A stretch of DNA of 64,000 bases, taken from positions 3,100,001 to 3,164,000 of the forward strand of contig NZ_JANIET010000001.1 of the NCBI RefSeq assembly GCF_024506435.1, written 5' to 3'. This document shows positions 14,006 through 23,208 of the stretch, one piece after another. Both the position numbers and the translations under genes were made by a program. This DNA is from Pantoea trifolii (lineage in GTDB: Bacteria; Pseudomonadota; Gammaproteobacteria; Enterobacterales; Enterobacteriaceae). The number at the start of each line of letters is the position of its first letter. Position 1 is the stretch's first letter. The notes below the pieces were generated by a model, which was given only the letters and a program-made list of their open reading frames with translations, was not told the DNA's origin and made no database searches.

Positions 14006-14470
14006 TCACGCTTCGCTTTCCACGCGCAACGCATCAGGCGGTAACGCAACGCTAAGAATCACCGGCTGGAAAGCCTCGCGATCGCCGAAGAGTTTGGATA
14101 CACCTTTAGCTACGATAAAGCCGCCAATGCCGCCTAAGAGCGCGCCACAGGCCGCAGCCAGATCGCTGGCAAACAGCATCTGAAAGATGCCCGCCACTAA
14201 AAACAGGCCAAACAGCGGCGTCATGTAAACCAGCAAAGCGGAACCCAACAAGCTGCTTTCGCGGATGCCTAACTCGATGCGCTGGCCGGGTTGCAACGGC
14301 TCCGCACTGGCGATAGTCATCACGTGGGCATTTTTCGGCCCCAGCTGATTAAGCGCGTGGCTGCCGCAGCCTTTACGCGCTGAGCAGCTGTTACAAGACG
14401 TTTTCGCTTCCGTGTGCAGGGTGGCAATGCCTTCTTTCCACGCCACCACGGTGGCCCATTCTCTCATCAT
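14006..14470 (-). CDS. rseC: SoxR-reducing system / sigma-E regulator protein RseC
   Basis: RseC is an inner-membrane protein that modestly raises sigma-E activity and takes part with the Rsx complex in reducing SoxR. Its 154 residues include an N-terminal cysteine cluster (CNSCSARKGCG) that could hold a metal or cluster, then two adjacent membrane helices at about 78-120. It overlaps rseB by four bases (ATGA-type) as last gene of the operon. Confidence 0.95.
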   Translation of the reverse strand: MMREWATVVAWKEGIATLHTEAKTSCNSCSARKGCGSHALNQLGPKNAHVMTIASAEPLQPGQRIELGIRESSLLGSALLVYMTPLFGLFLVAGIFQMLFASDLAAACGALLGGIGGFIVAKGVSKLFGDREAFQPVILSVALPPDALRVESEA

Positions 14471-15423
14471 TTTGGTGAACCCGAATCTATGCTGTCCGCA
14501 ATACGTTTAGCAGTGGCTGGCGGTAACTCGCCCACCACCGTGATTTCGTTATTATTGCGTACTTCTGTCTGCACCGTACGACGCCCAGTGCGCAATGCCT
14601 GCACGCTGCTGCTTTTATCGGCTGGCGTAACGTTGATGGCGAAGCTAAACAGACCATCGCTGTACAGGCGCGATTCGACAGTTTTATTCATCGATGGGAT
14701 ATCGCGGCGACTTTGTGAGATCAGTTTCATGCCCGCCGGGAGCCAGCCAGGCTGCCAGCTGAGTTCAACTTTGTCGCCCGCCGGTAAAGACAACGATGGC
14801 GGCAAGTTGGCCTTCTCCAGCCCTTGCATCAAGTTGCGCACGCCTTCATCGACGGCAAAGCTGATGACGCGGAACTGCTCCAGCGTTTCACCATCACGAT
14901 CGAGCAGATCGATGCGCAGCGGCAATTTGGTATCCACATCCAGCCACACGACATAGCTGTAGCGCGTGCCATCACGTGACACGATGCGCACCACTTCGCA
15001 CATTTGATCGGCCATGCGCGAGCGACCAACAGGAATGAAATCATAGGCTTCACCCAAACGGGAGAAGTCGGCGAACATCAAACCGGGTAACGCATCGATG
15101 ATGTGATTGCCCGGCAGCGAGAAGGGATCTAATCCCGGCTCGAAATAGCTGATGTCGTTTCCACGCTGGATCACTTCACGGCGCGGCCCGTCCATCTGCA
15201 ACAGTTGGGCGAAGATACGATTGTCGATAACCGCGTGGCGATAACGCAGGGATTCAATGCCGAGACGCGAGACATTGATGTAGGCAAATTCGTAGTTGAG
15301 GTTCTGGCTTGCCTGCTCCATCTGTTGTAACAACACCCCGGACGCAGAGGTCTGCGCCGAGGCGATAGATGAGCAAAACAGGCTGCCTGCCAGCAGGCTA
15401 ACGGCACACCAAAGCTGCTTCAT
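14467..15423 (-). CDS. rseB: Sigma-E regulatory protein RseB
   Basis: RseB is a periplasmic protein that binds RseA and protects it from DegS; it senses mislocalised LPS or lipoproteins. The 318 residues start with a signal peptide cleaved near SIASA-Q24. The MucB/RseB N-terminal lipoprotein-localisation-like fold and a smaller C-terminal domain follow. It abuts rseA, with the rseA stop and rseB start sharing a base. Confidence 0.96.
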   Translation of the reverse strand: MKQLWCAVSLLAGSLFCSSIASAQTSASGVLLQQMEQASQNLNYEFAYINVSRLGIESLRYRHAVIDNRIFAQLLQMDGPRREVIQRGNDISYFEPGLDPFSLPGNHIIDALPGLMFADFSRLGEAYDFIPVGRSRMADQMCEVVRIVSRDGTRYSYVVWLDVDTKLPLRIDLLDRDGETLEQFRVISFAVDEGVRNLMQGLEKANLPPSLSLPAGDKVELSWQPGWLPAGMKLISQSRRDIPSMNKTVESRLYSDGLFSFAINVTPADKSSSVQALRTGRRTVQTEVRNNNEITVVGELPPATAKRIADSIDSGSPK

Positions 15424-16079
15424 TACTGCTGCTGAGTTCCTAACGACTGATTTCCGGGAACATTAGCCTGAGCCTGTTGCGGATCGTTTTTCTCAAACTG
15501 AACCTGATCGGCATGCAGACGACGTTGCAGTTCATAATCCTGTAGCATGGCATTGACGCGACGACGCTGCTCCTGCACCTGCTGATTAGAGCTGTTGGTG
15601 TCAAAGGCTTCAGAAGGCACGCCTAAGCTAACCGGAGAAGCTTTACCCATCATCGGCAAGGTATTGAATGCCGGTGAATCGGACGCTTCAGTCGCGCTGC
15701 CGGTGGGTGAACTGTTGTAGTGCTGAACACCGACAATCACCGCCAGTGAAACACAAGCAGCAACACCGACTTGCGTCAGCTGTGCCGCCCAACTGCCACC
15801 GCGACGCCAGAACGGCATCTTCTCGTAACGTGACGGCTCAGGCTGCGCTTCAGGGATCAGCGGAGTGACTTTGCGTGCCGGCTCGTTTTCGATGGCCGCA
15901 GCCACACGTGCGGAGATATCAAAATGCAGCACTTCTCCGATATCACCTCGTAAGGTGTCGCGGATGAGATGGTAGCTTTCCCAGCTTTGCTGAAGATCCG
16001 CATCCTTAGATAACGACGCCAACAGCTCGTTATCTAATGTTTCACCATCCATTAAAGCGGAAAGTTTTTCTTTCTGCAT
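15423..16079 (-). CDS. rseA: Anti-sigma-E factor RseA
   Basis: RseA holds sigma-E inactive at the inner membrane and is degraded stepwise by DegS, RseP and ClpXP under envelope stress. The 218 residues have the N-terminal sigma-binding domain (MQKEKLSALMDGE onwards, 1-90), one membrane segment at about 99-122, and a periplasmic tail rich in Gln. The tail lacks the E. coli YVF end and finishes in QQQ at the mature C-terminus, which is not a problem because DegS recognises porin ends, not RseA's own. Confidence 0.95.
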   Translation of the reverse strand: MQKEKLSALMDGETLDNELLASLSKDADLQQSWESYHLIRDTLRGDIGEVLHFDISARVAAAIENEPARKVTPLIPEAQPEPSRYEKMPFWRRGGSWAAQLTQVGVAACVSLAVIVGVQHYNSSPTGSATEASDSPAFNTLPMMGKASPVSLGVPSEAFDTNSSNQQVQEQRRRVNAMLQDYELQRRLHADQVQFEKNDPQQAQANVPGNQSLGTQQQ

Positions 16080-16106
16080 GCCTTGGTACCCTTCCAGTAG
16101 CCGTTA

Positions 16107-16685
16107 TCACTGACGTTGGATAAGCGGTTGAACTTTATTATCAATAGCCTCTCGTGCACGGAAGATACGCGAACGTACGGTACCGACCGGACAATCCATG
16201 ATGACGGCAATCTCTTCGTAACTCAGGCCATCCAATTCCCTGAGGGTAATGGCCATGCGAAGATCTTCGGGAAGCGCCTCAATGGTACGAAAGACGATTT
16301 GTTTCAGTTCCTCAGACAACATTAAGTTCTCAGGGTTCGAAATTTCTTTCAGTGCACCTGCACTTTCGAAATTTTCCGCATCAATTGCATCCACGTCACT
16401 GGATGGCGGACGTCGCCCCTGAGCAACCAGATAATTTTTCGCTGTATTGACCGCGATGCGGTACAGCCATGTATAAAAGGCGCTGTCGCCACGGAACGAT
16501 TCCAGTGCGCGATACGCTTTAATAAAGGATTCCTGAACCACATCAGGCACATCGCCTGACGGAACATAGCGTGAAACCAGGCTCGCCACTTTATGCTGGT
16601 ATCGAATCACCAGTAAATTAAAGGACTTTTGATCTCCCTTCTGAACCCGCTCAACGAGAACCTGATCCGTTAACTGCTCGCTCAT
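16107..16685 (-). CDS. rpoE: RNA polymerase sigma-E factor
   Basis: RpoE directs transcription of envelope-stress genes. The 192 residues show sigma region 2 (DVPDVVQESFIKAYRAL, FYTWLYRIAVNTAKNYL) and region 4 (LSYEEIAVIMDCPVGTVRSRIFRAREAI). It lies in the rseD-rpoE-rseA-rseB-rseC operon. A sigma-E-type promoter is found 80-107 bp upstream, consistent with positive autoregulation. Confidence 0.98.
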   Translation of the reverse strand: MSEQLTDQVLVERVQKGDQKSFNLLVIRYQHKVASLVSRYVPSGDVPDVVQESFIKAYRALESFRGDSAFYTWLYRIAVNTAKNYLVAQGRRPPSSDVDAIDAENFESAGALKEISNPENLMLSEELKQIVFRTIEALPEDLRMAITLRELDGLSYEEIAVIMDCPVGTVRSRIFRAREAIDNKVQPLIQRQ

Positions 16686-16712
16686 CCGAGGTAATATCTC
16701 CCCAAAACTTTT

Positions 16713-16832
16713 TTATGCGTAAGTGAACTGCCAGCACATCTCATTGTTCTGAGCAAGCATGCGCTTAGAGTGACCTAATGGTCTGAAGTTCACTACGACC
16801 AGAATTTTTCCGTATCGGAACCACGACATCAT
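16713..16832 (-). CDS. rseD: rpoE leader peptide RseD
   Basis: A 39-residue open frame starts MMSWFRYGKILVVVNFRPL, ends in CWQFTYA, and stops 28 bases before the rpoE start. Position, size and character match the rseD leader peptide described upstream of rpoE in E. coli, whose translation is coupled to rpoE. The frame is too short for routine gene calls. The internal sigma-E promoter at 16765-16792 lies inside it, so transcripts from that promoter would lack the rseD start. Confidence 0.7.
   Translation of the reverse strand: MMSWFRYGKILVVVNFRPLGHSKRMLAQNNEMCWQFTYA
16765..16792 (-). promoter_or_regulatory. Sigma-E-type promoter of rpoE
   Basis: The minus strand reads TGAACTT, 16 bases, then TCTAA. 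This matches the sigma-E consensus GGAACTT-N15/16-TCnAA. It allows sigma-E to transcribe its own operon. Confidence 0.78.
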
Positions 16833-17106
16833 TGTTGTTGATTGTCTTTCAGTGTAGCGACTTGCCACGCTGGTGGTGTCTTTTGCGGCACCGATAATCG
16901 CTGGCAGAGTACCTTATGACGCCGTCATTTTCACCTTTATTACCTGAATTTTCAGAGTGTTTGATATAAAAAACACATTGTGCGCAATTTCAGAGTTAAC
17001 TTACTGAATTCACGTTATTATCTTCCTTTGCTGAATAATTTTTCCGCGCAATTTGTTCAAAATACTTCACAGCATCCCCATCCGGGCTTATGCTCAAGCC
17101 ACCTTT

Positions 17107-17124
17107 TGTTTAGTAAATTAAACA
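17107..17124 (+). promoter_or_regulatory. NadR operator of nadB
   Basis: The 18-mer TGTTTAGTAAATTAAACA is a perfect palindrome at its outer six bases, the form of the NadR (NadI) operator TGTTTA-N6-TAAACA. It ends two bases before the nadB ATG, so it occupies the position where a Shine-Dalgarno would be. Confidence 0.85.
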
Positions 17125-17126
17125 CC

Positions 17127-18764
17127 ATGACTTCTCTCCCGGAATATCAGTGTGATGTCCTCATCGTCGGCAGCGGTGCGGCAGGTTTATCGTTAGCGCT
17201 GCGCTTAGCGCCGCATTATCAGGTTACCGTGCTGAGTAAAGCGCAGGTGAATGAGGGCTCAACGCTGTATGCGCAGGGCGGGATTGCGGCGGTGTTTGAC
17301 GAAACAGACAGCATCGAATCACACGTTGAAGACACGCTGGTTGCTGGCGCAGGCTTATGCGACCGCGATACGGTGAGCTTTATCGCCAGCAACGCGCGTC
17401 ACTGCGTACAGTGGCTGATTGATAACGGCGTCGCCTTCGACAAAGAGCCGCAGGCTGATGGCGAAGCGCGTTATCACCTTACGCGCGAAGGTGGACACAG
17501 TCATCGCCGCATTCTGCACAGCGCCGATGCCACCGGCCGCGCGGTAGAAACCACGCTGGTAAGCCAGGCGTTGAGCCATCCGAATATCCGCATTATCGAG
17601 CGTACCAATGCGGTGGATTTAATTCTCTCCGATAAGCTTGGCCTGCCCGGCAAGCGTCGCGTGGTTGGCGCGTGGATCTGGAATCGCAAGCGTGAACAGG
17701 TGGAAACCTGTCGCGCGCGCGCCGTAGTGTTAGCCACTGGCGGCGCAGCGAAAGTCTATCAGTACACCACCAATCCGGACGTAGCGTCTGGCGATGGCAT
17801 TGCCATGGCATGGCGCGCCGGTTGCCGCGTGGCGAACCTCGAATTCAATCAATTCCATCCCACCTGTTTATTTCATCCGCAGGCGCAAAACTTCCTGCTG
17901 ACCGAAGCACTGCGCGGTGAAGGCGCCTGGCTGTTGCGTCCTGACGGTACGCGCTTTATGCCTGACTTTGATGAGCGTGCCGAGCTGGCGCCGCGCGATA
18001 TTGTGGCGCGCGCCATCGATCATGAGATGAAACGGCTGGGCGTCGATTGTATGTATCTCGACATTAGCCACCAGCCGGAAAGCTTTGTGCGCGCGCACTT
18101 CCCGATGATTTACGAAAAGTTGCTGACCTTCGGCCTCGATCTCACCAAACAGCCGATCCCAATTGTGCCAGCCGCGCATTACACCTGCGGCGGCGTGATG
18201 GTCGATCGGCAAGGCCGCACTGACGTAGAAGGGCTGTATGCGATAGGCGAAGTGAGCTACACCGGCTTACATGGCGCAAACCGTATGGCGTCTAACTCCT
18301 TGCTCGAGTGCCTTGTTTACGGTTGGTCAGCGGCTGAAGATATGATCGCACGCTTGCCAGACGTCGCGGCGGTAGAACATCTGCCCGCGTGGGACGAAAG
18401 CCGCGTTGATGATGCCGATGAACGCGTAGTGATCCAGCATAACTGGCATGAACTGCGGCTATTCATGTGGGATTACGTGGGCATTGTGCGCACCACTAAG
18501 CGTCTGGAGCGCGCACTGCGGCGCATTAATTTGCTGCAACAGGAGATCGACGAGTACTACGCGCACTTCCGTCTCTCTAACAATTTGCTCGAGCTGCGCA
18601 ATCTGGTGCAGGTCGCCGAACTGATGGTGCGCTGTGCGCTGGAGCGTAAGGAGAGCCGAGGGCTGCACTTTACCCTCGACAATCCCGATTTGCTGGATGA
18701 AGCGTTACCAACCATCCTGCAGCCCGAAGTTAGCGGAATAGGTAAAAGTCTTTCACGAGGCTGA
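17127..18764 (+). CDS. nadB: L-aspartate oxidase
   Basis: NadB oxidises L-aspartate to iminoaspartate with FAD, the first step of de novo NAD synthesis. The 545 residues open with the Rossmann motif [17 protein letters not shown], then [15 protein letters not shown], the active-site region [12 protein letters not shown] and the C-terminal succinate-dehydrogenase/fumarate-reductase-type helical domain. The open frame extends to 16980 but the ATG at 17127 fits the family start ([15 protein letters not shown]). No clear Shine-Dalgarno is seen because the NadR site lies there. It is divergent from rseD-rpoE and its end overlaps the convergent trmN by 35 bp. Confidence 0.95.
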   Translation: MTSLPEYQCDVLIVGSGAAGLSLALRLAPHYQVTVLSKAQVNEGSTLYAQGGIAAVFDETDSIESHVEDTLVAGAGLCDRDTVSFIASNARHCVQWLIDNGVAFDKEPQADGEARYHLTREGGHSHRRILHSADATGRAVETTLVSQALSHPNIRIIERTNAVDLILSDKLGLPGKRRVVGAWIWNRKREQVETCRARAVVLATGGAAKVYQYTTNPDVASGDGIAMAWRAGCRVANLEFNQFHPTCLFHPQAQNFLLTEALRGEGAWLLRPDGTRFMPDFDERAELAPRDIVARAIDHEMKRLGVDCMYLDISHQPESFVRAHFPMIYEKLLTFGLDLTKQPIPIVPAAHYTCGGVMVDRQGRTDVEGLYAIGEVSYTGLHGANRMASNSLLECLVYGWSAAEDMIARLPDVAAVEHLPAWDESRVDDADERVVIQHNWHELRLFMWDYVGIVRTTKRLERALRRINLLQQEIDEYYAHFRLSNNLLELRNLVQVAELMVRCALERKESRGLHFTLDNPDLLDEALPTILQPEVSGIGKSLSRG

Positions 18765-19479
18765 GCCAGTCGGCTGAATAGCTTTTATCTTCATCACGAA
18801 TGGCGAGACGTTCCAGCAACGTTTCGCCGGCGGAGGGCGAAAAGCCCAATACCACGCGATTCGGCGGGCGCTGCGCATAGGCGGCGACATCGTAGCGATA
18901 ACGCAGATGCCAGCCATCCGCCAGCGCCAGTGAAATCAATGCTTCGCCCGCTTCAGCCGGCAGCACCACACAAAATAGCCCTTCCTCTTCAATCAACTGG
19001 GCGGCACAGCGCAGCAGCGTGAGATGGTCGAGTGTGGCGGTGCTGCGTGCGGTATCACGCGCGACACTGCCTGTTGCCATGCCGGGCGCAAAAAACGGCG
19101 GGTTGCTAACGATGAGCGAAAAGCGTTTTTCACACTGCTCGCTCCAGCTGACAATATCCTGATGGTGCACATGAATGCGATTTGCCCACGGCGAGGCCTG
19201 CATATTTTCCTGCGCCTGTTGCGCCGCACTGGCTTCCAGTTCGACCGCATCAATCTCTACCGAATCGGGCGTGCGTTGCGCCAGCATCAGCGCTATCAAC
19301 CCGCTGCCGCAGCCAATATCGAGGATACGACGCGCACCTGCCACTGGCGCCCAGGCCCCGATTAACACGCCATCGGTGCCGACTTTCATCGCACAGCGAT
19401 CGTGCGCCACGAAAAATTGCTTAAAGGTAAAACCATCTTTTCTTAACGTCGGCCGCACCTGCGGCTGGTCCTGAGACAT
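18730..19479 (-). CDS. trmN: tRNA1(Val) (adenine-37-N6)-methyltransferase
   Basis: TrmN6 (YfiC) methylates A37 of tRNA-Val(cmo5UAC). The 249 residues contain the SAM-binding motif [16 protein letters not shown] and the N6-adenine methyltransferase motif IVSNPPFF. The family start [22 protein letters not shown] is well placed. It is divergent from srmB, as in E. coli. Confidence 0.95.
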   Translation of the reverse strand: MSQDQPQVRPTLRKDGFTFKQFFVAHDRCAMKVGTDGVLIGAWAPVAGARRILDIGCGSGLIALMLAQRTPDSVEIDAVELEASAAQQAQENMQASPWANRIHVHHQDIVSWSEQCEKRFSLIVSNPPFFAPGMATGSVARDTARSTATLDHLTLLRCAAQLIEEEGLFCVVLPAEAGEALISLALADGWHLRYRYDVAAYAQRPPNRVVLGFSPSAGETLLERLAIRDEDKSYSADWLSLVKDFYLFR

Positions 19480-19620
19480 ACTTCACTACCATTGAATTTT
19501 TTACTGCCGGAAGTGTAACGTGGTGGCGATGGGAATTCACCTGCGCCTGTAATACCTACACAAACAGATGAAGATTATATTCGTTCTGTCTATAATCAGC
19601 GCCCCAAACTGAGGTAGACC

Positions 19621-20949
19621 ATGACCGTAACCACATTCTCCGAACTCGAACTCGACGAAAGCCTGCTACAAGCTTTGCAGGAAAAAGGCTTTACTCGCCC
19701 TACTGTTATTCAGGCCGAGACCATTCCTGCCGCGCTGGAAGGCCGTGACGTTCTGGGTTCGGCTCCAACCGGGACGGGGAAAACTGCAGCGTTTTTGCTG
19801 CCCGCTTTACAGCATTTGCTCGATTTCCCGCGCAAGAAATCAGGCCCACCACGCATTCTAATCATCACCCCAACGCGCGAACTAGCGATGCAGGTTGCCG
19901 ATCACGCGCGCGAACTGGCTAAACACACGCATCTGGATATCGCCACCATCACCGGTGGTGTGGCGTATATGAACCATGCCGAAGTGTTCAGCGAAAACCA
20001 GGACATCGTTGTCGCGACTACTGGCCGTTTGCTGCAGTACATCAAAGAAGAGAACTTTGACTGCCGCGCAGTAGAAACGTTGATTCTTGATGAAGCTGAC
20101 CGCATGCTCGATATGGGCTTTGCGCAGGACATCGAAACCATCGCCGCAGAAACCCGCTGGCGCAAACAGACGCTGCTGTTCTCAGCGACGTTGGAAGGCG
20201 ATCACATTAAAGACTTCGCCGAGCGCTTGCTCAACGAGCCGGTGTTTATTGAAGCCGACCCAAGCAAAAGCGAACGTAAAAAGATTCAGCAATGGTATTA
20301 CCGCGCCGACGATCTGCAGCATAAAAACAAGCTGCTGATTCACCTGTTGAAACAGCCAGACGCCACGCGCGTCATCGTGTTTGTGCGTAAACGTGAGCGT
20401 CTGCATGAGCTGGTCACCTGGCTTCATGAAGCCGGCATTCGCACCAGCTATCTCGAAGGCGAAATGGTGCAGGTTAATCGTAACGAAGCGATCAAACGTA
20501 TGAATGATGGCCGCGTTACGGTGATGATTGCCACTGACGTTGCTGCGCGCGGTATCGACATTGACGATATCTCGCACGTGATTAACTACGATTTGCCGCG
20601 CACCGCCGATACCTATCTGCACCGCATCGGCCGTACCGCGCGTGCAGGCCGTAAAGGTACCGCCATCTCGCTGGTTGAAGCGCACGATCACGTGCTGCTG
20701 GGCAAAATCACCCGTTACATCAACGAGCCGTTGAAAGCGCGTGTGATTGATGAGCTGCGTCCGGAAAGCCGTGCGCCAAGTGCTAAAGTGACGGGAAAAC
20801 CGTCGAAAAAAGCCCTTGCGAAGCGTCAAGAGCGTAAAGAGAAAGAACAAGAGAAACCGCGCGTCAAACAACGCCATCGCGATACCAAAAATGTGGGTAA
20901 ACGCCGCAAGCCAAGCGGTAGCGATACACCCGAGTCTGGTGCGGAATAA
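19621..20949 (+). CDS. srmB: ATP-dependent RNA helicase SrmB
   Basis: SrmB is a DEAD-box RNA helicase acting early in 50S ribosome assembly. The 442 residues show the Q motif, Walker A APTGTGKTAAFLLP, LDEADRMLDMGF, SAT, and the helicase C motifs TDVAARGIDI and HRIGRTARAGRKGT. A basic C-terminal tail (about 390-442), rich in Lys, Arg and Glu, binds RNA. A strong GAGG site precedes the ATG. Confidence 0.97.
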   Translation: MTVTTFSELELDESLLQALQEKGFTRPTVIQAETIPAALEGRDVLGSAPTGTGKTAAFLLPALQHLLDFPRKKSGPPRILIITPTRELAMQVADHARELAKHTHLDIATITGGVAYMNHAEVFSENQDIVVATTGRLLQYIKEENFDCRAVETLILDEADRMLDMGFAQDIETIAAETRWRKQTLLFSATLEGDHIKDFAERLLNEPVFIEADPSKSERKKIQQWYYRADDLQHKNKLLIHLLKQPDATRVIVFVRKRERLHELVTWLHEAGIRTSYLEGEMVQVNRNEAIKRMNDGRVTVMIATDVAARGIDIDDISHVINYDLPRTADTYLHRIGRTARAGRKGTAISLVEAHDHVLLGKITRYINEPLKARVIDELRPESRAPSAKVTGKPSKKALAKRQERKEKEQEKPRVKQRHRDTKNVGKRRKPSGSDTPESGAE

Positions 20950-20968
20950 AACAGCACTCGCTGTAATT

Positions 20969-21000
20969 AATCGCCTCTTTTGAGGCGATTTTTTTGTTTT
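20969..21000 (+). terminator. srmB intrinsic terminator
   Basis: The hairpin AATCGCCTC / GAGGCGATT with a three-to-four base loop is followed by TTTTTTGTTTT, 19 bp after the srmB stop. Confidence 0.9.
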
Positions 21001-21066
21001 AAGCGTAGCGAAAAAGCACTTTCGCTATCAAACGCCCTCAAGCAGCTTTCTTTTAAACTCGGCCTA

Positions 21067-21102
21067 TAAAAAAAGCCGCGCCAATCAACATTGGCGCGGC
21101 TT
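21067..21102 (-). terminator. grcA intrinsic terminator
   Basis: A 12-base inverted repeat (AGCCGCGCCAAT / ATTGGCGCGGCT) lies downstream of grcA; on the minus strand it runs into TTTTTTTATAG. Confidence 0.9.
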
Positions 21103-21135
21103 GTATTGCTGTGTGTCTTTTCGTCAGCGCTGCAA

Positions 21136-21519
21136 TTACAGGCTTTCGGTGAATGTACGTGTAATCACGTCACGCTGCTGCTCTGGCGTCAGCGCGTTAA
21201 AGCGCACGGCATAGCCCGATACGCGAATGGTCAACTGCGGATATTTTTCCGGATGATTGACGGCATCTTCCAGCGTTTCGCGACGCAGCACGTTGACGTT
21301 GAGATGCTGACCACCTTCGATGCGCACCTGCGGCTTCTGCTCAAGTGGAATTTCACGGTAAGCGATTTCGCCGAGGTCGCTGATAGCAACAACCTGATCT
21401 TCTGAGAAATCGCCTTTGGCGCACAGGCAGCGCGCTTCGGCTTTATCATCGTCCAGCAGCCAGAATGAGTTCAACAGCTGTGGATTATTTGCCTGAGTAA
21501 TTTGAATACCGGTAATCAT
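21136..21519 (-). CDS. grcA: Autonomous glycyl radical cofactor
   Basis: GrcA (YfiD) replaces the damaged C-terminal part of pyruvate formate-lyase after oxygen exposure. The 127 residues equal the E. coli length and the C-terminus carries the glycyl radical motif RVSGYAVRF with G102. It has its own terminator and an upstream pair of FNR-like sites, so anaerobic and microaerobic control is expected. Confidence 0.98.
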   Translation of the reverse strand: MITGIQITQANNPQLLNSFWLLDDDKAEARCLCAKGDFSEDQVVAISDLGEIAYREIPLEQKPQVRIEGGQHLNVNVLRRETLEDAVNHPEKYPQLTIRVSGYAVRFNALTPEQQRDVITRTFTESL

Positions 21520-21614
21520 AGTAGGTCTCCAGGGCTTTACGCTGTCGCAACCGGACAGCGAGGTTCATAAGGTTATGGAATGCTGTGGTATATCACTACA
21601 AGAAACCCGCCGTT

Positions 21615-21628
21615 TTGACCTGTATCAA
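21615..21628 (-). promoter_or_regulatory. FNR-like site proximal to grcA
   Basis: Minus-strand TTGATACAGGTCAA differs from the FNR consensus TTGATNNNNATCAA at one position. Its centre is 102 bp from the grcA start, placing a promoter with a GATATA-like -10 near 21590 downstream of it. Confidence 0.7.
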
Positions 21629-21667
21629 TTTCGTCCAGTTACTATTGCAAGCTGAAAACCTAACAAC

Positions 21668-21681
21668 TTGATTCATAACAA
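21668..21681 (-). promoter_or_regulatory. FNR-like site distal to grcA
   Basis: The sequence TTGATTCATAACAA on the plus strand matches the FNR palindrome except for one base. Its centre lies exactly 53 bp from the centre of the proximal site, the same spacing as the -40.5 and -93.5 FNR sites of E. coli yfiD. Confidence 0.65.
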
Positions 21682-21784
21682 CTTCATTCGCTAACTTTTT
21701 ACGTAAATATTCAAATTATTTTTACCCTTCTGCTGTTGAGTGCGACACGTTAAGCTAGGCGCACTATTTTGCAGGGAGTCAATG

Positions 21785-22462
21785 ATGGCTGAGAAGCTGA
21801 CCTGGCACGACGTGCTGGCTGAAGAGAAAGAGAAACCTTACTTCGTGGAAACGCTGAAAGCGGTGGCCAATGAACGCGCTGCTGGCGTAACGGTGTATCC
21901 GCCGCAGAAGGATGTGTTTAATGCCTTCCGGCTGACCGAACTGGGCGATATCAAAGTAGTGATTTTGGGCCAGGATCCTTATCACGGCCCAAATCAGGCG
22001 CATGGTCTGGCCTTTTCTGTGCTGCCCGGCGTGGCGATCCCGCCGTCATTACTGAATATGTACAAAGAGCTGGAGCAGGATATACCCGGCTTTGTGCGCC
22101 CTACGCACGGTTTTCTTGAAAGCTGGGCAACGCAAGGCGTGATGCTGTTGAACACCGTGTTAACGGTGGAAGCCAGCAAGGCCCATTCGCACGCGCGCTT
22201 CGGCTGGGAAACTTTCACTGATAACGTCATTAGCGCCATCAATCAGCATCGCGAAGGGGTGATTTTCTTGCTGTGGGGTTCGCATGCGCAGAAGAAAGGC
22301 AGCATCATTGATACGCAACGCCATCATGTATTGAAAGCGCCGCACCCTTCCCCGCTCTCCGCGCATCGCGGCTTTTTTGGCAGCAAACACTTCTCGCAGG
22401 CGAATGCGCTGCTGAACCAATCAGGCCAGTCACCGATCGATTGGATGCCGGTGCTGCCTTAA
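21785..22462 (+). CDS. ung: Uracil-DNA glycosylase
   Basis: Ung removes uracil from DNA as the first step of base excision repair. The 225 residues have the water-activating loop LGQDPYHGP (D64) and the DNA-intercalation loop [11 protein letters not shown]. Two ATG codons are adjacent; I take the second at 21785 because AGGGAG lies six bases before it and the protein then begins [10 protein letters not shown] like E. coli MANELTWHDV. It stands as a single gene between grcA and grpE. Confidence 0.97.
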   Translation: MAEKLTWHDVLAEEKEKPYFVETLKAVANERAAGVTVYPPQKDVFNAFRLTELGDIKVVILGQDPYHGPNQAHGLAFSVLPGVAIPPSLLNMYKELEQDIPGFVRPTHGFLESWATQGVMLLNTVLTVEASKAHSHARFGWETFTDNVISAINQHREGVIFLLWGSHAQKKGSIIDTQRHHVLKAPHPSPLSAHRGFFGSKHFSQANALLNQSGQSPIDWMPVLP

Positions 22463-22467
22463 AAACA

Positions 22468-22490
22468 AACGGCCGCATTAAGCGGCCGTT
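22468..22490 (-). terminator. Terminator between ung and grpE
   Basis: The inverted repeat AACGGCCGC / GCGGCCGTT lies between the two convergent stops. On the minus strand it is followed by TGTTTTTAAG, so it should stop grpE transcription; in the plus direction the tract is weaker. Confidence 0.75.
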
Positions 22491-22507
22491 GTTATGATAG
22501 CGACGGA

Positions 22508-23086
22508 TTAGCCTTTGGCTTTGGTCACTGCCACCATCGCCGGACGCAGCAGGCGACCGTTGAGGGTGTAACCGCGCTGCATCACCATCAGCACGTGATT
22601 GGGTGCCATCTCTTCTGATTCCATCATCGACATCGCCTGATGAATCTCTGGATTGAATGGCACATTGGTTTCGCCAACCACTTCCACGCCAAACTTGCGC
22701 ACCGCGCCCAGCAGCGACTTCAGCGTCAGCTCGATACCTTCAATCATCGAAGCCAATTCAGCGTTATCTTTGTTTGCGACTTCCAGCGCGCGCTCCAGGC
22801 TATCGATCACTGGCAGCAGCTCGTTGGCAAATTTTTCCAGCGCAAATTTATGCGCCTTTTCCACATCCATTTCAGTACGACGACGGATATTCTCGATTTC
22901 CGCCTGCGCACGCAGTTGTGCATCACGCACGCCGGTTTGCGACACGGCTAGCTCGGCTTCCAGTTGCGCGATACGCTCATCACGCGGATCCACCTCAGCG
23001 GTTGTCTCTGCGTCCACGTGCTGCTGATCCTGTTGAATTTCGTCTGAGACTTGCTCGTTTGGGGTGTTCTGTTCTTTACTACTCAT
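22508..23086 (-). CDS. grpE: Nucleotide exchange factor GrpE
   Basis: GrpE releases ADP from DnaK in the Hsp70 cycle. The 192 residues comprise a disordered acidic N-terminus, a long coiled-coil helix (about 45-100, [24 protein letters not shown]) and a beta-wing domain ending [16 protein letters not shown]. The ATG at 23086 ([12 protein letters not shown]) is the family start; the longer open frame to 23113 is not. A heat-shock promoter lies 44-71 bp upstream. Confidence 0.96.
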   Translation of the reverse strand: MSSKEQNTPNEQVSDEIQQDQQHVDAETTAEVDPRDERIAQLEAELAVSQTGVRDAQLRAQAEIENIRRRTEMDVEKAHKFALEKFANELLPVIDSLERALEVANKDNAELASMIEGIELTLKSLLGAVRKFGVEVVGETNVPFNPEIHQAMSMMESEEMAPNHVLMVMQRGYTLNGRLLRPAMVAVTKAKG

Positions 23087-23129
23087 GAATTTCTCCGCGT
23101 TTTGCACATTCATCTCGCTGGTTGGCTTA

Positions 23130-23157
23130 TTATGGGGATCAGTTTGACGGTTTCAAG
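23130..23157 (-). promoter_or_regulatory. Sigma-32 heat-shock promoter of grpE
   Basis: The minus strand reads CTTGAAA, 13 bases, CCCCATAA. This fits the sigma-32 consensus CTTGAAA-N13/14-CCCCATnT almost perfectly. Confidence 0.9.
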
Positions 23158-23208
23158 TAAACCCATCACATTGCCTGGCCGTTTTGGCTTATAAGGAACT
23201 CGCGCTAA

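Noticed and set aside
20182..20877. 231-codon minus-strand frame
   Set aside because: Antisense shadow of srmB.
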